Position numbers and translations under genes: made by a program. The notes below the pieces were generated by a model that did not search any database, was not told the origin of the DNA, and saw nothing but the letters and a program-made list of their open reading frames with translations. 18,883 nucleotides of DNA from Candidatus Defluviibacillus avedoerensis (GTDB lineage: Bacteria > Pseudomonadota > Gammaproteobacteria > Burkholderiales > Burkholderiaceae_C). Position 1 is the stretch's first letter, and every line of letters begins with the position of its first letter. Location: the NCBI GenBank assembly GCA_016703665.1, contig JADJBS010000014.1, positions 1-18,883 on the forward strand, given 5' to 3'. This document shows, one piece after another, positions 8,024-15,610 of the stretch.

Positions 8024-9202
8024 ATGGCTACCTGGATTTCGATGGATGAAGCGTGTCGCCAATTGGGCGTGCGGCCCCAGACCGTTTACGCTTACGTGAG
8101 CCGCGGCAAGCTGGAAGTCATGCCCGATGCCACCGATACGCGCAGAAGCCTTTACCGGGCCGAGGATGTGGTCGGACTCGCCAAGCGCAAACAGGCGGGG
8201 CGCAAGCACGAAACCTTGGCCGCCAACACGCTGTTCGGCGCCGAGCCCAGCATCCCCACCGCCTTGTGTTCGTTCATGCGTGGGCATTTGTATTACCGTG
8301 GTCAAGAGGCGGTAGCGCTTGCTCAGACTGCAACCCTGGAGGAGGCAGCCCGACTTCTGTGGGGGGCCGAGCAAAGCGTTGATTTCTCATCTGGCGAGCA
8401 GGTGCCCCCAAACACGTTCGTCCCCGGTCGCCTGGCTGCATTTACGGCGCTGGCCAGTCTCGCGGCAACGGGGCATTCAACCCGTGGTCGAGTAACGCGC
8501 GTGCTGCACGACGAAGCGCAGTGTTTGGTCTCTTCATTGGCCACCGCGTTTGGCGCTCAGCCGCAGGGACGGCAAGCTTTGCACTTGCGGTTTGCGCAGG
8601 GGTGGGGTCAAACGGAACACGTTGGGGAACTGCTGCGGGTGGCCATGGTGCTGCTGGCCGACCATGAGCTGACAAGCTCCGCATTTGCGGCCCGAATTGC
8701 GGCGTCGACGGGCGCCTCTTTACCCGCTTGCTTGCTGGCGGGCTTGACGACCTTGTCCGGGCCCCTGCATGGCGACGCCTCGGGCCGTGTTCATGCCTTG
8801 TTTGGCGAGGTCGAACGGCTGGGAGAGGAGCAGGTGGTCAACCACTATTTGTCGGCAGCCTTGCCGCTTGCAGGGTTTGGGCACCCCATCTATCCCGATG
8901 GTGATCCACGTGCTGCGGCTTTGCTGGCCATGTTTAAGCCTCCCGATGCGATTGCGCGCTTTATTGCAAAGGTGACGAGCCTGACGGGTTTGCTGCCCAA
9001 TATTGACGTCGCCCTGGCGGCCCTGGTGGCAAGGTATCAGTTGCCTTCAGATGCTGCATTTGGACTGTTTGCAACAGCCCGTAGCGTTGGGCTCTTGGCA
9101 CACAGCATAGAGCAACTGGGTGTGGCCCAAGTGATCCGCCCTCGCGGACGGTATGTGGGCGTCATGCCGGACTTGCCGTCTGTCAACCGAAACCTGCGCT
9201 GA
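8024..9202 (+). CDS. Citrate synthase-like protein with N-terminal helix-turn-helix domain
   Basis: The 392-residue protein joins two parts. Residues 1-60 are an excisionase/MerR-like helix-turn-helix: ISMDEACRQLGVRPQTVYAY, then a basic RGKL and the RSLYRAEDV wing. From about 80 onward is a citrate synthase fold, with YRGQEAVALA at 91-100, ADHEL at 212-216, GPLHG at 246-250 (His249), GFGHP at 284-288 (His287), NID at 326-328 (Asp328), Arg296 in DPR and Arg353. These match the two histidines, aspartate and arginines of active citrate synthases, so enzyme activity is plausible. Such fusions occur in Burkholderiales but I know of no characterised function. The ATG at 8024 is chosen over the TTG at 8012; an ATG at 8042 is a further option. 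It faces the catabolic operon and may regulate it. Confidence 0.88.
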   Translation: MATWISMDEACRQLGVRPQTVYAYVSRGKLEVMPDATDTRRSLYRAEDVVGLAKRKQAGRKHETLAANTLFGAEPSIPTALCSFMRGHLYYRGQEAVALAQTATLEEAARLLWGAEQSVDFSSGEQVPPNTFVPGRLAAFTALASLAATGHSTRGRVTRVLHDEAQCLVSSLATAFGAQPQGRQALHLRFAQGWGQTEHVGELLRVAMVLLADHELTSSAFAARIAASTGASLPACLLAGLTTLSGPLHGDASGRVHALFGEVERLGEEQVVNHYLSAALPLAGFGHPIYPDGDPRAAALLAMFKPPDAIARFIAKVTSLTGLLPNIDVALAALVARYQLPSDAAFGLFATARSVGLLAHSIEQLGVAQVIRPRGRYVGVMPDLPSVNRNLR

Positions 9203-9311
9203 GCTGCAGTGTTCAGACGTAATTTTCATTAAAAATCGATATCATGGCATGTCTGCATTCATTTGTTTGCTTTCAAAAATATAGCATTTCGGCTGGAGGA
9301 TCCTGCCCACC
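9203..9311 (+). promoter_or_regulatory. Leader of the ABC transporter operon
   Basis: This 109-bp AT-rich gap should hold the operon promoter, but no pair of -35/-10 boxes with good spacing stands out. A ribosome site GGAGGA lies at 9295-9300, with a rather long 11-nt spacing to the ATG at 9312. No terminator hairpin for the preceding citrate synthase-like gene was seen. Confidence 0.4.
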
Positions 9312-10358
9312 ATGTCCACCATACGCGTCCAGAACCTCGTCAAACGCTTCGAGCAACAAACCGTCCTGCAAGACCTGAATCTGACCATTCCGGAGGGCAG
9401 CTTCTTCACGCTGCTGGGCCCCAGCGGCTGCGGCAAGACCACGCTGCTGCGCTGCATTGCCGGGTTCAACGAGCCGGACTTGGGCAGCATCTGGTTTGAC
9501 GAGGACGACATCACCCGTGTGCCTGCTTACCAGCGCAACATTGGCATGGTGTTTCAGGATTACGCGCTGTTCCCAGACAAGTCGGTGCGCGACAACGTGG
9601 CCTATGGCCTGAAGGCGCGCAAGGTGGCGCGGGACGAATTGACAGCGCGGGTGGACGAAGCATTGGAGCTGGTGGGGCTCAAGGCGCTGGCCGAGCGCTA
9701 CCCGGCGCAAATGAGCGGCGGCCAACGCCAGCGGGTGGCACTGGCGCGCGCACTGGTGATCAAGCCCCGCGTGCTGCTGATGGACGAGCCGCTGTCCAAC
9801 CTGGACGCCAAGCTAAGGCTGTCTATGCGCGACATGATCCGCGACTTGCAGCGCCAGGCGCGCATCACCACCGTGTTTGTCACGCACGACCAGGAGGAGG
9901 CCCTGGCCATGTCGGATCAGATCGCGGTGATGCAAAGCGGGCGCATCGCGCAAATGGACACGCCTGAGGCGCTGTACAGCCAGCCGGTGTCGGCCTACGT
10001 GGCGGACTTTGTGGGCTCGGCCAATTTGTTGGAGGTGGAACAGGTTGCTCAATCCGTGGTGAGTGTGGCGGGGCAGCAATTGATCGTTGATACTCGTGAC
10101 GCCACAGGCGACGGACTGCGGAAATTGGTGTTGCGGGCAGAAGACCTGAGCTTGCAGGCACGTTCGCAAGTGCAGCCAGACAACGCGTTGCCGGTGACGC
10201 TGACGGGCCGGCAATACCTGGGTGCCAAAGCCCTTTGCCGCGTGGCGCTGGACAACGACGAGGTCTTGCAAGTGGACGTGCCGGGCCTGCAGACCTTTCA
10301 GCCGGGTGATGCTTTGTGGCTGACGGTGCCTCAGACAAGCCGTGTGATCAGCCAATGA
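9312..10358 (+). CDS. ABC transporter ATP-binding protein (PotA/FbpC-like)
   Basis: The 348-residue ATPase drives an importer of the iron, polyamine or phosphonate type. It has Walker A GPSGCGKT at 36-43, a Q-loop at Gln82, the signature MSGGQ at 134-138 (a small variant of LSGGQ), Walker B VLLMDEP at 154-160, and the switch His192 in THDQEEA. The region from about 235 to the end is a TOBE-like C-terminal regulatory domain. Its stop overlaps the permease start as ATGA (10355-10358), so it is the first gene of a three-gene operon. The family is certain; the transported substrate is not. Confidence 0.95.
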   Translation: MSTIRVQNLVKRFEQQTVLQDLNLTIPEGSFFTLLGPSGCGKTTLLRCIAGFNEPDLGSIWFDEDDITRVPAYQRNIGMVFQDYALFPDKSVRDNVAYGLKARKVARDELTARVDEALELVGLKALAERYPAQMSGGQRQRVALARALVIKPRVLLMDEPLSNLDAKLRLSMRDMIRDLQRQARITTVFVTHDQEEALAMSDQIAVMQSGRIAQMDTPEALYSQPVSAYVADFVGSANLLEVEQVAQSVVSVAGQQLIVDTRDATGDGLRKLVLRAEDLSLQARSQVQPDNALPVTLTGRQYLGAKALCRVALDNDEVLQVDVPGLQTFQPGDALWLTVPQTSRVISQ

Positions 10359-12025
10359 GCGCCTCTACCGTGTCATTCAACCCGGCTCGCTGGTGGCCCT
10401 GGGGGCTGTGGTCGATCTTCTCTTTGGGGGTGCTGGCGCTGTTTGTGGCCTACCCGATTGGCGTGCTCACCTGGAACGCTTTGCTCGACCCGCAGGGCCG
10501 CTTGTCGCTGGGCGGGTTTGCCACCGTGCTGACCGAGGCGCAATACCTGGAGGCGATCCGCAACACCATCGTGCTGGGCATCATCGTCACCTGCACCTCC
10601 ACCTTGGTGGGCGTGCCACTGGCCTATGTGATGGCGCGGTATGACTTTCCGCTTAAGGGTGTGGTCGCGATATTGCCCATCGTCACCATCATCATCCCCG
10701 AGGTGATCGTTGGCCAGTCGTGGCTGATGATGCTGGGCAACAACGGCCTGATCAGCAACTGGCTGAATGACCAAGGTTTGGCGGTGCCCAGCTTTTACGG
10801 CTGGAGCGGCATGGTGTTTTCGATGACGCTGATCTACTACACCTATGTGTACCTGGGCACGCTGGCGGCGCTGCGCGGCTTTGACGGCCAGCTGGAAGAA
10901 GCCAGTTTGAGCCTGGGCGCGTCCCCGTTCATGACCCGTCTGAAAGTGATGCTGCCCACGGTGGCACCAGCGATGATGGTCAACGGGCTGGTGGTATTTA
11001 CCTTGGTGGTGGGCAACTTTGCCTTGTCGTCGCTGCTGGGTGGGCAGATACCGCTGCTGTCGGTGATGACCTACAGCCTGTTTGTCAGCGAGATGGGCAA
11101 CAGCCCGGTGCTGCAAAGCAGCTTGTCGGTGGTGATGATTGCCATCGTGGCCATCGTGCTGTTCTTTCAGAAGCGCGTGGTGGAGCGCCGTCAGGTTCAG
11201 ATGACGCAGGGGCGTGCGCCTGCACCGGTGCGCGCCAAGAGCTGGCAGGGCGTGCTGCTGGCCAGCCTGGCGGTGGGCGTGGTGGCCTTGTCCTTAGTGC
11301 CGCTGGTGGCGGTGTTTGCGGGAGCTTTTACCCAGGCCCGCGGGCCGGTGATGCACTGGGGCAAGTGGTCCACGCAGAGCATCGAGCGGGCGCTGTCGCT
11401 CGCGCCTGAGCCGATTCTCAATTCGCTGATGTTTGCCGCCAGTGCCACGGTGCTGGGCACGGCGCTGGCGCTGATGGTGAGCTACCTGGTGGTCAAAAAG
11501 AAGTCGCGCCTGTCGGGCGTGCTGGACTATGTGGTGGTGCTGCCGCTGACCATCTCGGGCACGGTGCTGGGCATTGCGCTGGTGCAGTCGTTCAACACCG
11601 GGCCGCTTGTGCTGACCGGCACGGCCGCCATCATGATCGTCTGCTACATGGTGCGGCGTTTGCCGTTTGGGGTGCGCAATGCCTCGTCGGTGCTGTACAA
11701 CCTGCCGGGCTCGATGGAAGAGGCCTCCATCAGCCTGGGCGTGAGCCCGTTCAAGACCTTCTTTAAGGTGGTGCTGCCGGTGATGAAGACCAGCATGCTG
11801 TCTGCCGCCATCCTGATGTGGGCCACGTCCATCTCGGAGCTGTCAGCCTCCATCGTGGTGTACTCTGGCGGGCTGGAGACCTTGCCGATTGCCATCTACC
11901 GCCTGGTGGACACGGGGCGGCTGGGGCTGGCCTCGGCCTATGGGGCGGTGCTGGTGGTGTTGATTTTGGTGCCGGTCGGGCTGGCCGCCAAGTTTCTCAA
12001 AGTGAATCTGTTTTCTGTCAAGTAA
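10355..12025 (+). CDS. ABC transporter permease, fused double-domain (FbpB/ThiP-like)
   Basis: This inner-membrane protein of 556 residues contains two binding-protein-dependent permease domains in one chain. Each has an EAA loop that docks on the ATPase: one near residues 181-195 (LEEASLSLGASPF) and one near 454-466 (MEEASISLGVSPF). Roughly twelve hydrophobic segments can be seen, with a polar linker near residues 275-295 joining the halves. The frame is open upstream to 10316, but the ATG at 10355 is preferred because it makes a 4-bp ATGA overlap with the ATPase stop and leaves a normal short cytoplasmic N-terminus. Fused permeases are usual in the iron(III), thiamine and 2-aminoethylphosphonate families. 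It is followed after 10 bp by the binding protein gene. Confidence 0.94.
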   Translation: MSASTVSFNPARWWPWGLWSIFSLGVLALFVAYPIGVLTWNALLDPQGRLSLGGFATVLTEAQYLEAIRNTIVLGIIVTCTSTLVGVPLAYVMARYDFPLKGVVAILPIVTIIIPEVIVGQSWLMMLGNNGLISNWLNDQGLAVPSFYGWSGMVFSMTLIYYTYVYLGTLAALRGFDGQLEEASLSLGASPFMTRLKVMLPTVAPAMMVNGLVVFTLVVGNFALSSLLGGQIPLLSVMTYSLFVSEMGNSPVLQSSLSVVMIAIVAIVLFFQKRVVERRQVQMTQGRAPAPVRAKSWQGVLLASLAVGVVALSLVPLVAVFAGAFTQARGPVMHWGKWSTQSIERALSLAPEPILNSLMFAASATVLGTALALMVSYLVVKKKSRLSGVLDYVVVLPLTISGTVLGIALVQSFNTGPLVLTGTAAIMIVCYMVRRLPFGVRNASSVLYNLPGSMEEASISLGVSPFKTFFKVVLPVMKTSMLSAAILMWATSISELSASIVVYSGGLETLPIAIYRLVDTGRLGLASAYGAVLVVLILVPVGLAAKFLKVNLFSVK

Positions 12026-12035
12026 GGATCCCAAG

Positions 12036-13022
12036 ATGTTGAAGAGCTGTTTCAAAAGCCTGGCCGCACTGGCCTTGGCCATAGGCGTGGGTAGCGTATT
12101 GGCCCAAACCGTGGTGCTGTATTCGTCCAACAACCCCGAGGCCATTGGCAATGCGGTGGCAGCGGCCAAAAAGAAAGTGCCCAGCCTGCAGGTCAAGTCC
12201 GTCACGGGTGGCACCGGCACGCTGATGAAGCGCATCCAGGCCGAGGCTGCCAATCCTGGGGGCGACATTTTCTGGAGCGGTGGTGTGGGCACGCTGGCGG
12301 CATTCCCTGACCTGATGGAGCCCTACCAGTCGCCCGAAGCCAAGGCCATTGCGCCGCAGTTTCACGATGCCAAGGGCCGCTACATCGGCGTCAACGTGCA
12401 TGTGATGGTGCTGATGGTGAACGAGAAGCAACTCAAAGGCCTGGCAGCGCCCAAGACCTGGTCAGACCTGATGAAGCCCGAGTGGAAGGGCAAGGTCACG
12501 ATCACCGATCCGTCCAAGTCCGGCACGGCGTTCATTCAGGTCTATGGCCTGCTCAAGCAGTTTGGTCGAGAAGGCCTGGAGAAAATCGCCGCAAATGCTG
12601 TCGTGGTGCAAAGCTCCGGTCAGGTGTACAAGAGCGTGGCAGCGGGTGAGTATCCGGTGGGCATCACCATCGAGTCTTCTGCCTACGAATTTGTGGTGGG
12701 CGGCCAAAAAGAAATCAAGCTGGTGTATCCCTCTGAGGGAACCTATTTGGGAGCAGAAGGCATGTTCATCGTAAAAGGGGCCAAGAACCCTGCAGCAGCC
12801 AAGCAGTTTTACGACGTGTTGCTGAGCAAGCCCGCGCAAGAAATGCTGCTGGTGGAGAACTTTCGCCGCCCAACCCGCAGCGACATTGCCGTGTCCAAGT
12901 TGACCAGCATGCCAGACTTGACCACGCTGAAGGTGTTTCCACTGAACCTGCAAGTGGCGAATGACGAATACGAGCAGTTGATTGCGATGTGGAACCTGGC
13001 GCTGGCCAAGGCCAAGCGCTGA
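12036..13022 (+). CDS. ABC transporter periplasmic substrate-binding protein (FbpA/2-AEP-like superfamily)
   Basis: The 328-residue protein has a signal peptide cut near VLA|QTV and a type II periplasmic binding fold: VVLYSSNNPEAIG, TGGTGTLMKRIQAEAANPGGDIFWSGG, and PKTWSDLMKPEWKGKV at about 140-155. The nearest relatives by pattern are iron(III) and 2-aminoethylphosphonate receptors. The paired tyrosines that bind iron in FbpA are not seen; only YEFVVGG appears in the equivalent stretch, so iron is unlikely. It is the last gene of the operon, 10 bp after the permease, and ends 13 bp before a run of A's and a GC-rich hairpin. The substrate remains open: phosphonate, polyamine or another small organic molecule. 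Confidence 0.9.
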   Translation: MLKSCFKSLAALALAIGVGSVLAQTVVLYSSNNPEAIGNAVAAAKKKVPSLQVKSVTGGTGTLMKRIQAEAANPGGDIFWSGGVGTLAAFPDLMEPYQSPEAKAIAPQFHDAKGRYIGVNVHVMVLMVNEKQLKGLAAPKTWSDLMKPEWKGKVTITDPSKSGTAFIQVYGLLKQFGREGLEKIAANAVVVQSSGQVYKSVAAGEYPVGITIESSAYEFVVGGQKEIKLVYPSEGTYLGAEGMFIVKGAKNPAAAKQFYDVLLSKPAQEMLLVENFRRPTRSDIAVSKLTSMPDLTTLKVFPLNLQVANDEYEQLIAMWNLALAKAKR

Positions 13023-13035
13023 TTCAAAGAGGGCG

Positions 13036-13060
13036 AAAAAAAGGCGGCCAAGCCGCCTTT
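13036..13060 (-). terminator. Intrinsic terminator, strongest for the minus strand, shared by convergent genes
   Basis: Arms AAAGGCGGC (13040-13048) and GCCGCCTTT (13052-13060) pair perfectly around a 3-nt loop. On the minus strand the hairpin is followed by a run of seven T's (13036-13042), a textbook terminator placed 3 bp after the 54-codon gene. On the plus strand only three T's follow, so it may also stop the ABC operon less efficiently. Confidence 0.82.
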
Positions 13061-13063
13061 GAC

Positions 13064-13228
13064 TTAACCGCCCTTGTGTGAGCGCTTTCCCGGGTTCTTC
13101 TTGTGGGTGGCCTTGCCGCGTTCCAGGCTGCGGCGCTGTCCAGTGCCTTGGGGGCGGATGTAGCCCTCGGTGTTGGGGGCTGCGGGGGTGCGTTTGCGGT
13201 CCGCTTCGGTCACGATCTGGTTGCCCAT
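13064..13228 (-). CDS. Small basic hypothetical protein (54 residues)
   Basis: The minus strand reads ATG at 13226-13228, then 53 further codons to a TAA at 13064-13066. The product begins MGNQIVTEADRKRT and ends KNPGKRSHKGG. About a quarter of residues are Lys, Arg or His, mostly in the second half, with Gly, Pro and Thr common, so it is probably disordered and may bind nucleic acid; that is inference. Support for a real gene: a possible GAGAG ribosome site about 12 nt before the ATG, and a strong minus-strand terminator directly after the stop. No conserved domain is recognised and no function is claimed. Confidence 0.65.
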   Translation of the reverse strand: MGNQIVTEADRKRTPAAPNTEGYIRPQGTGQRRSLERGKATHKKNPGKRSHKGG

Positions 13229-13363
13229 GGGGTTGTACTCTCAAAGCTTAAAAGCCATTAAGGCACACAACCGGGCCTTGTGCCATCGAATCAAACAATA
13301 TAAATGCCTGTACCGGCTATTGAATACAAAGCTTTTTGCTATAAAGTATGTAGCAAATACCGG
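13229..13363. other. AT-rich intergenic region with small inverted repeats
   Basis: The gap between the basic small-protein gene and the GGDEF gene, both on the minus strand, should hold the promoter of the former. TTTGCTA (13335-13341) and TAGCAAA (13351-13357) form a perfect 7-bp stem with a 9-nt loop. GGCACA (13262-13267) and TGTGCC (13279-13284) form a second, weaker one. Neither is followed by a T-run on the minus strand, so neither is a good terminator for the GGDEF gene. Confidence 0.4.
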
Positions 13364-14173
13364 TCAGTTAGCTAGCGCGCTCTGATTTCTGCCACTGGTC
13401 TTGACCTGATAAAGCGCAGCATCGGCATGTTTGAGGATGGTCGCCAGTGTGTCGGTATCTTCGCGTATTGCCGCAACGCCCAGACTGGCTGTGACCGCGA
13501 TCCTCGGCCCAACTTCAGGGAGCACTTCGAGCGTTTCCACTTCTTGACGAATGCGTTCTGCCACCACCATCGCTTCGTGGCCGTCCGTTTGTGGCAGCAG
13601 AACGATGAATTCCTCACCGCCATAACGTGCCAGCACGTCTGCGTCTCTTAAGCATTTGGCAATCATGCTGGACACACCCACCAGCACGTCATCGCCTGCG
13701 CTGTGACCATGCTTGTCGTTGACAGACTTGAAATGGTCGATATCCAGCATGATGACTGACATGGCCAATTTGTATCGCTTGGCCTTGGCGAACTCAGTTT
13801 CAACCTGCGCCATGAAGTGGCGCCGGTTGAATACCCCTGTCAGAACATCTGTGATGGAAAGGGTCCGGGCCAGATCACGCGCATTTCTAAGCTCCTGCAT
13901 GAGGTGCACGAAGTATGCTGAAACGACAGGCGCGACCACCAATGGGGTGATAGTGCCAATGACCCATGTCGTACCCGTCGCGCCCGTTGAACCAAATGCG
14001 GTGGCAACGCGGTCATACACCAAAATGACCAGCCAAGACATCACAACAGACGATGTCGTAATGACGGTCATTTTTTGAATGACACTCAAATCTTCCAAAA
14101 TATCCCCAAAACGGCCAATCCGACTTGGTTGGCTTGGATTCTGGATTTTGACTGGCGCGCGGAAGCCCTGCAT
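13364..14173 (-). CDS. Membrane-bound diguanylate cyclase (GGDEF domain)
   Basis: The protein makes c-di-GMP from two GTP. From the ATG at 14173 it is 269 residues: a short cytoplasmic N-terminus, two hydrophobic segments at about 36-53 and 70-90, then a GGDEF domain from about 105. The active-site motif is GGEEF at 185-189. The inhibitory I-site RxxD (Arg176, Asp179) stands the standard five residues before it, so product feedback is expected. LDIDHFKSVND and HGHSAGDD are also intact. No ribosome site is clear. A TTG at 14242 would add 23 residues, so the start is uncertain. There is no recognisable extracellular sensor domain; the loop between the membrane segments is only about 15 residues, so the input signal is unknown. 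Confidence 0.9.
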   Translation of the reverse strand: MQGFRAPVKIQNPSQPSRIGRFGDILEDLSVIQKMTVITTSSVVMSWLVILVYDRVATAFGSTGATGTTWVIGTITPLVVAPVVSAYFVHLMQELRNARDLARTLSITDVLTGVFNRRHFMAQVETEFAKAKRYKLAMSVIMLDIDHFKSVNDKHGHSAGDDVLVGVSSMIAKCLRDADVLARYGGEEFIVLLPQTDGHEAMVVAERIRQEVETLEVLPEVGPRIAVTASLGVAAIREDTDTLATILKHADAALYQVKTSGRNQSALAN

Positions 14174-14274
14174 GCGTTTGAGGAAACAACTTGTTACACG
14201 AAGGTGCTCAGTGTAGGTCGAATGCGATGCCCAATGCCCCAAGGGGGCTTTTTACCCACCATGACCGATGCTGC

Positions 14275-15540
14275 TTACGAGGCCATCAAATGGAGAGCTA
14301 GCGCATGGTAAGCCGGCAGCGAGGTGGGGTCGATGTACACGTTGGCCGCGTGCGGGTACGAGCCATAACGTGCAATCACCATCTCGGCGGCAGGGTCCAC
14401 ATAAATGGCTTGGCCATGCACACCGCGCGCCGAAAACGCGCCATGCGCGTTGTGCGATATCCACCACATGTGGCGGTAGCTCCAGCCGGGTAGGGTGGGT
14501 ATGCCTGCTTTGGAAAAATGGCCTTTGTCTGCGCCCTGGCGGATGTCGTCCACCGCAGCCTTGGGCACAATCTGCTGGTTTCCCGCACGGCCATCGTTGC
14601 GCAGCATCTCGCCAAAGCGGGCCAGGTCGCGCAGGCTGGTGTTCAGGCCGCCACCGGCAAAGGCCGTGCCGCAGCCGTCAATGCTGAGGTAGGCATCTTG
14701 CTCCATGCCCATGCGGCGCCAGTATCGCTCTGACAGGTTCTGCGCCAGTGGTTTGCCGGTGACGCTGTGAATGATCCAAGCCAGCACATCGGTGTTGACT
14801 GTTTTGTAGGCAAAGGCTTGCCCGTGATCGCCAGCGGCTTGAACTGTTTGCAAAAAGGCGAGCAAACCATCTGGCCCCGTGTAGTCCACCGGACGGGGAA
14901 AGATATTGCCTGCGCGCAGAAAGGTCCAGATCTCGGCTTTGGGGTCGGTGTAGTCCTCGCCATATTGGAGCCCAGTGGTCATGTCCATCACCTGACGCAC
15001 GGTGGCTGTGCCAAACGCGCTGCCCGCCAGTTGGGGCACATGCTGTGTCACCGGAGCGGCTGGGTCCAGCAGGCCTTCTGCCACCAGGCTGGCGCCCAGT
15101 GTGCCGACAAAGGATTTGGTGACCGAATGCGCCACATGCTGGCCACCTTCATTCAGCGCGCCTGCGTAGTGCTCGTACACGATCTGCCCCCGGTGCAGCA
15201 CCACGATGCCGTCGGTGCAGTTGTGCACCAGGGACTGGGCCCAGGTCATGGGTTCGGTCTGGAATAGCGGCGTGAATTGCACGGCATCAATGTCATCCCG
15301 CTCTGCGCGGGGCAGTGCCCAGACGGGCTGGGAACCCCGTGGGATGTTGACGGTGGGCACCAGTTCGCGCACATGCGAAAAACTCCAGCGAAACTGGGGA
15401 AACTTGTACCACGATCCATCTGCAAACCGGATCAGTTTGTCCGGTGCAGGTGGTGTGCCGTGCATCCAGGCCAGGGTGTTGGGGTCGGTGCTGTTGCCTA
15501 AGGCGAGCAGGGCAGGGGTGATGGGGGTGGGTGAGGTCAT
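14275..15540 (-). CDS. Serine hydrolase of the beta-lactamase class C fold, 6-aminohexanoate-dimer hydrolase (NylB)-like
   Basis: The 421-residue protein has no signal peptide, so it is likely cytoplasmic, unlike secreted AmpC enzymes. Catalytic motifs are SVTK at 139-142 (Ser nucleophile, Lys), Tyr245 in AYKTVNTD, and HGQ at 375-377 in place of the KTG of beta-lactamases. RWSFSHVRELVP near 51-62, LDMxTG-like VMDMTTG, NTDVLAWI and HGQxxxxDP are patterns shared with the nylon-oligomer hydrolase NylB and related amidases or carboxylesterases. Probable role: hydrolysis of an amide or ester of a small organic compound. The start has a GGAGA site about 11 nt upstream. It is transcribed divergently from the crotonase-fold gene across 70 bp. 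Activity on nylon oligomers is not implied. Confidence 0.88.
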   Translation of the reverse strand: MTSPTPITPALLALGNSTDPNTLAWMHGTPPAPDKLIRFADGSWYKFPQFRWSFSHVRELVPTVNIPRGSQPVWALPRAERDDIDAVQFTPLFQTEPMTWAQSLVHNCTDGIVVLHRGQIVYEHYAGALNEGGQHVAHSVTKSFVGTLGASLVAEGLLDPAAPVTQHVPQLAGSAFGTATVRQVMDMTTGLQYGEDYTDPKAEIWTFLRAGNIFPRPVDYTGPDGLLAFLQTVQAAGDHGQAFAYKTVNTDVLAWIIHSVTGKPLAQNLSERYWRRMGMEQDAYLSIDGCGTAFAGGGLNTSLRDLARFGEMLRNDGRAGNQQIVPKAAVDDIRQGADKGHFSKAGIPTLPGWSYRHMWWISHNAHGAFSARGVHGQAIYVDPAAEMVIARYGSYPHAANVYIDPTSLPAYHALALHLMAS

Positions 15541-15610
15541 GTCAGCAGGTCTCCGGCAGGGTTTTCAGCATGGTACCTGGGTGGCTGATGGAGTGGGTAG
15601 GATGGTGGTC
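15541..15610. promoter_or_regulatory. Divergent intergenic region of hydrolase and crotonase genes
   Basis: These 70 bp separate the start of the serine hydrolase (15540, minus) from that of the enoyl-CoA hydratase-like gene (15611, plus). It holds both ribosome sites (GGAGA on the minus strand, AGGA near 15600 on the plus strand). No clear promoter hexamers or palindrome were identified. Confidence 0.35.

Noticed and set aside
8882..8892. GFGHP in place of the usual GFGHR in the citrate synthase-like protein as a lost catalytic residue
   Set aside because: The oxaloacetate-binding arginine is the one in the following DPR motif, which is present (Arg296). The Pro change is not at a catalytic position.
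10373..11116. Long minus-strand open frame antisense to the ABC permease
   Set aside because: It is rich in His, Gln and Arg and lacks any domain, typical of a shadow frame opposite a GC-rich membrane protein gene.
12462..13244. Long minus-strand open frame across the receptor gene and the small-protein region
   Set aside because: It is a shadow frame with biased composition. A different frame in the same place gives the 54-residue protein that ends exactly at a terminator.
13335..13357. TTTGCTA/TAGCAAA stem as a terminator of the GGDEF gene
   Set aside because: The stem is AT-rich and weak, and on the minus strand it is followed by A's rather than T's.
14236..14253. Hairpin GCCCC/GGGGC followed by TTTTT on the plus strand
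   Set aside because: It looks like a plus-strand terminator, but no plus-strand gene ends there. On the minus strand, where both neighbours are read, it has no T-run after the stem.
15206..15610. Upstream extension of the crotonase-fold gene to 15206
   Set aside because: It lies antisense over the serine hydrolase gene and adds 135 residues with no crotonase similarity. The ATG at 15611 has a ribosome site.
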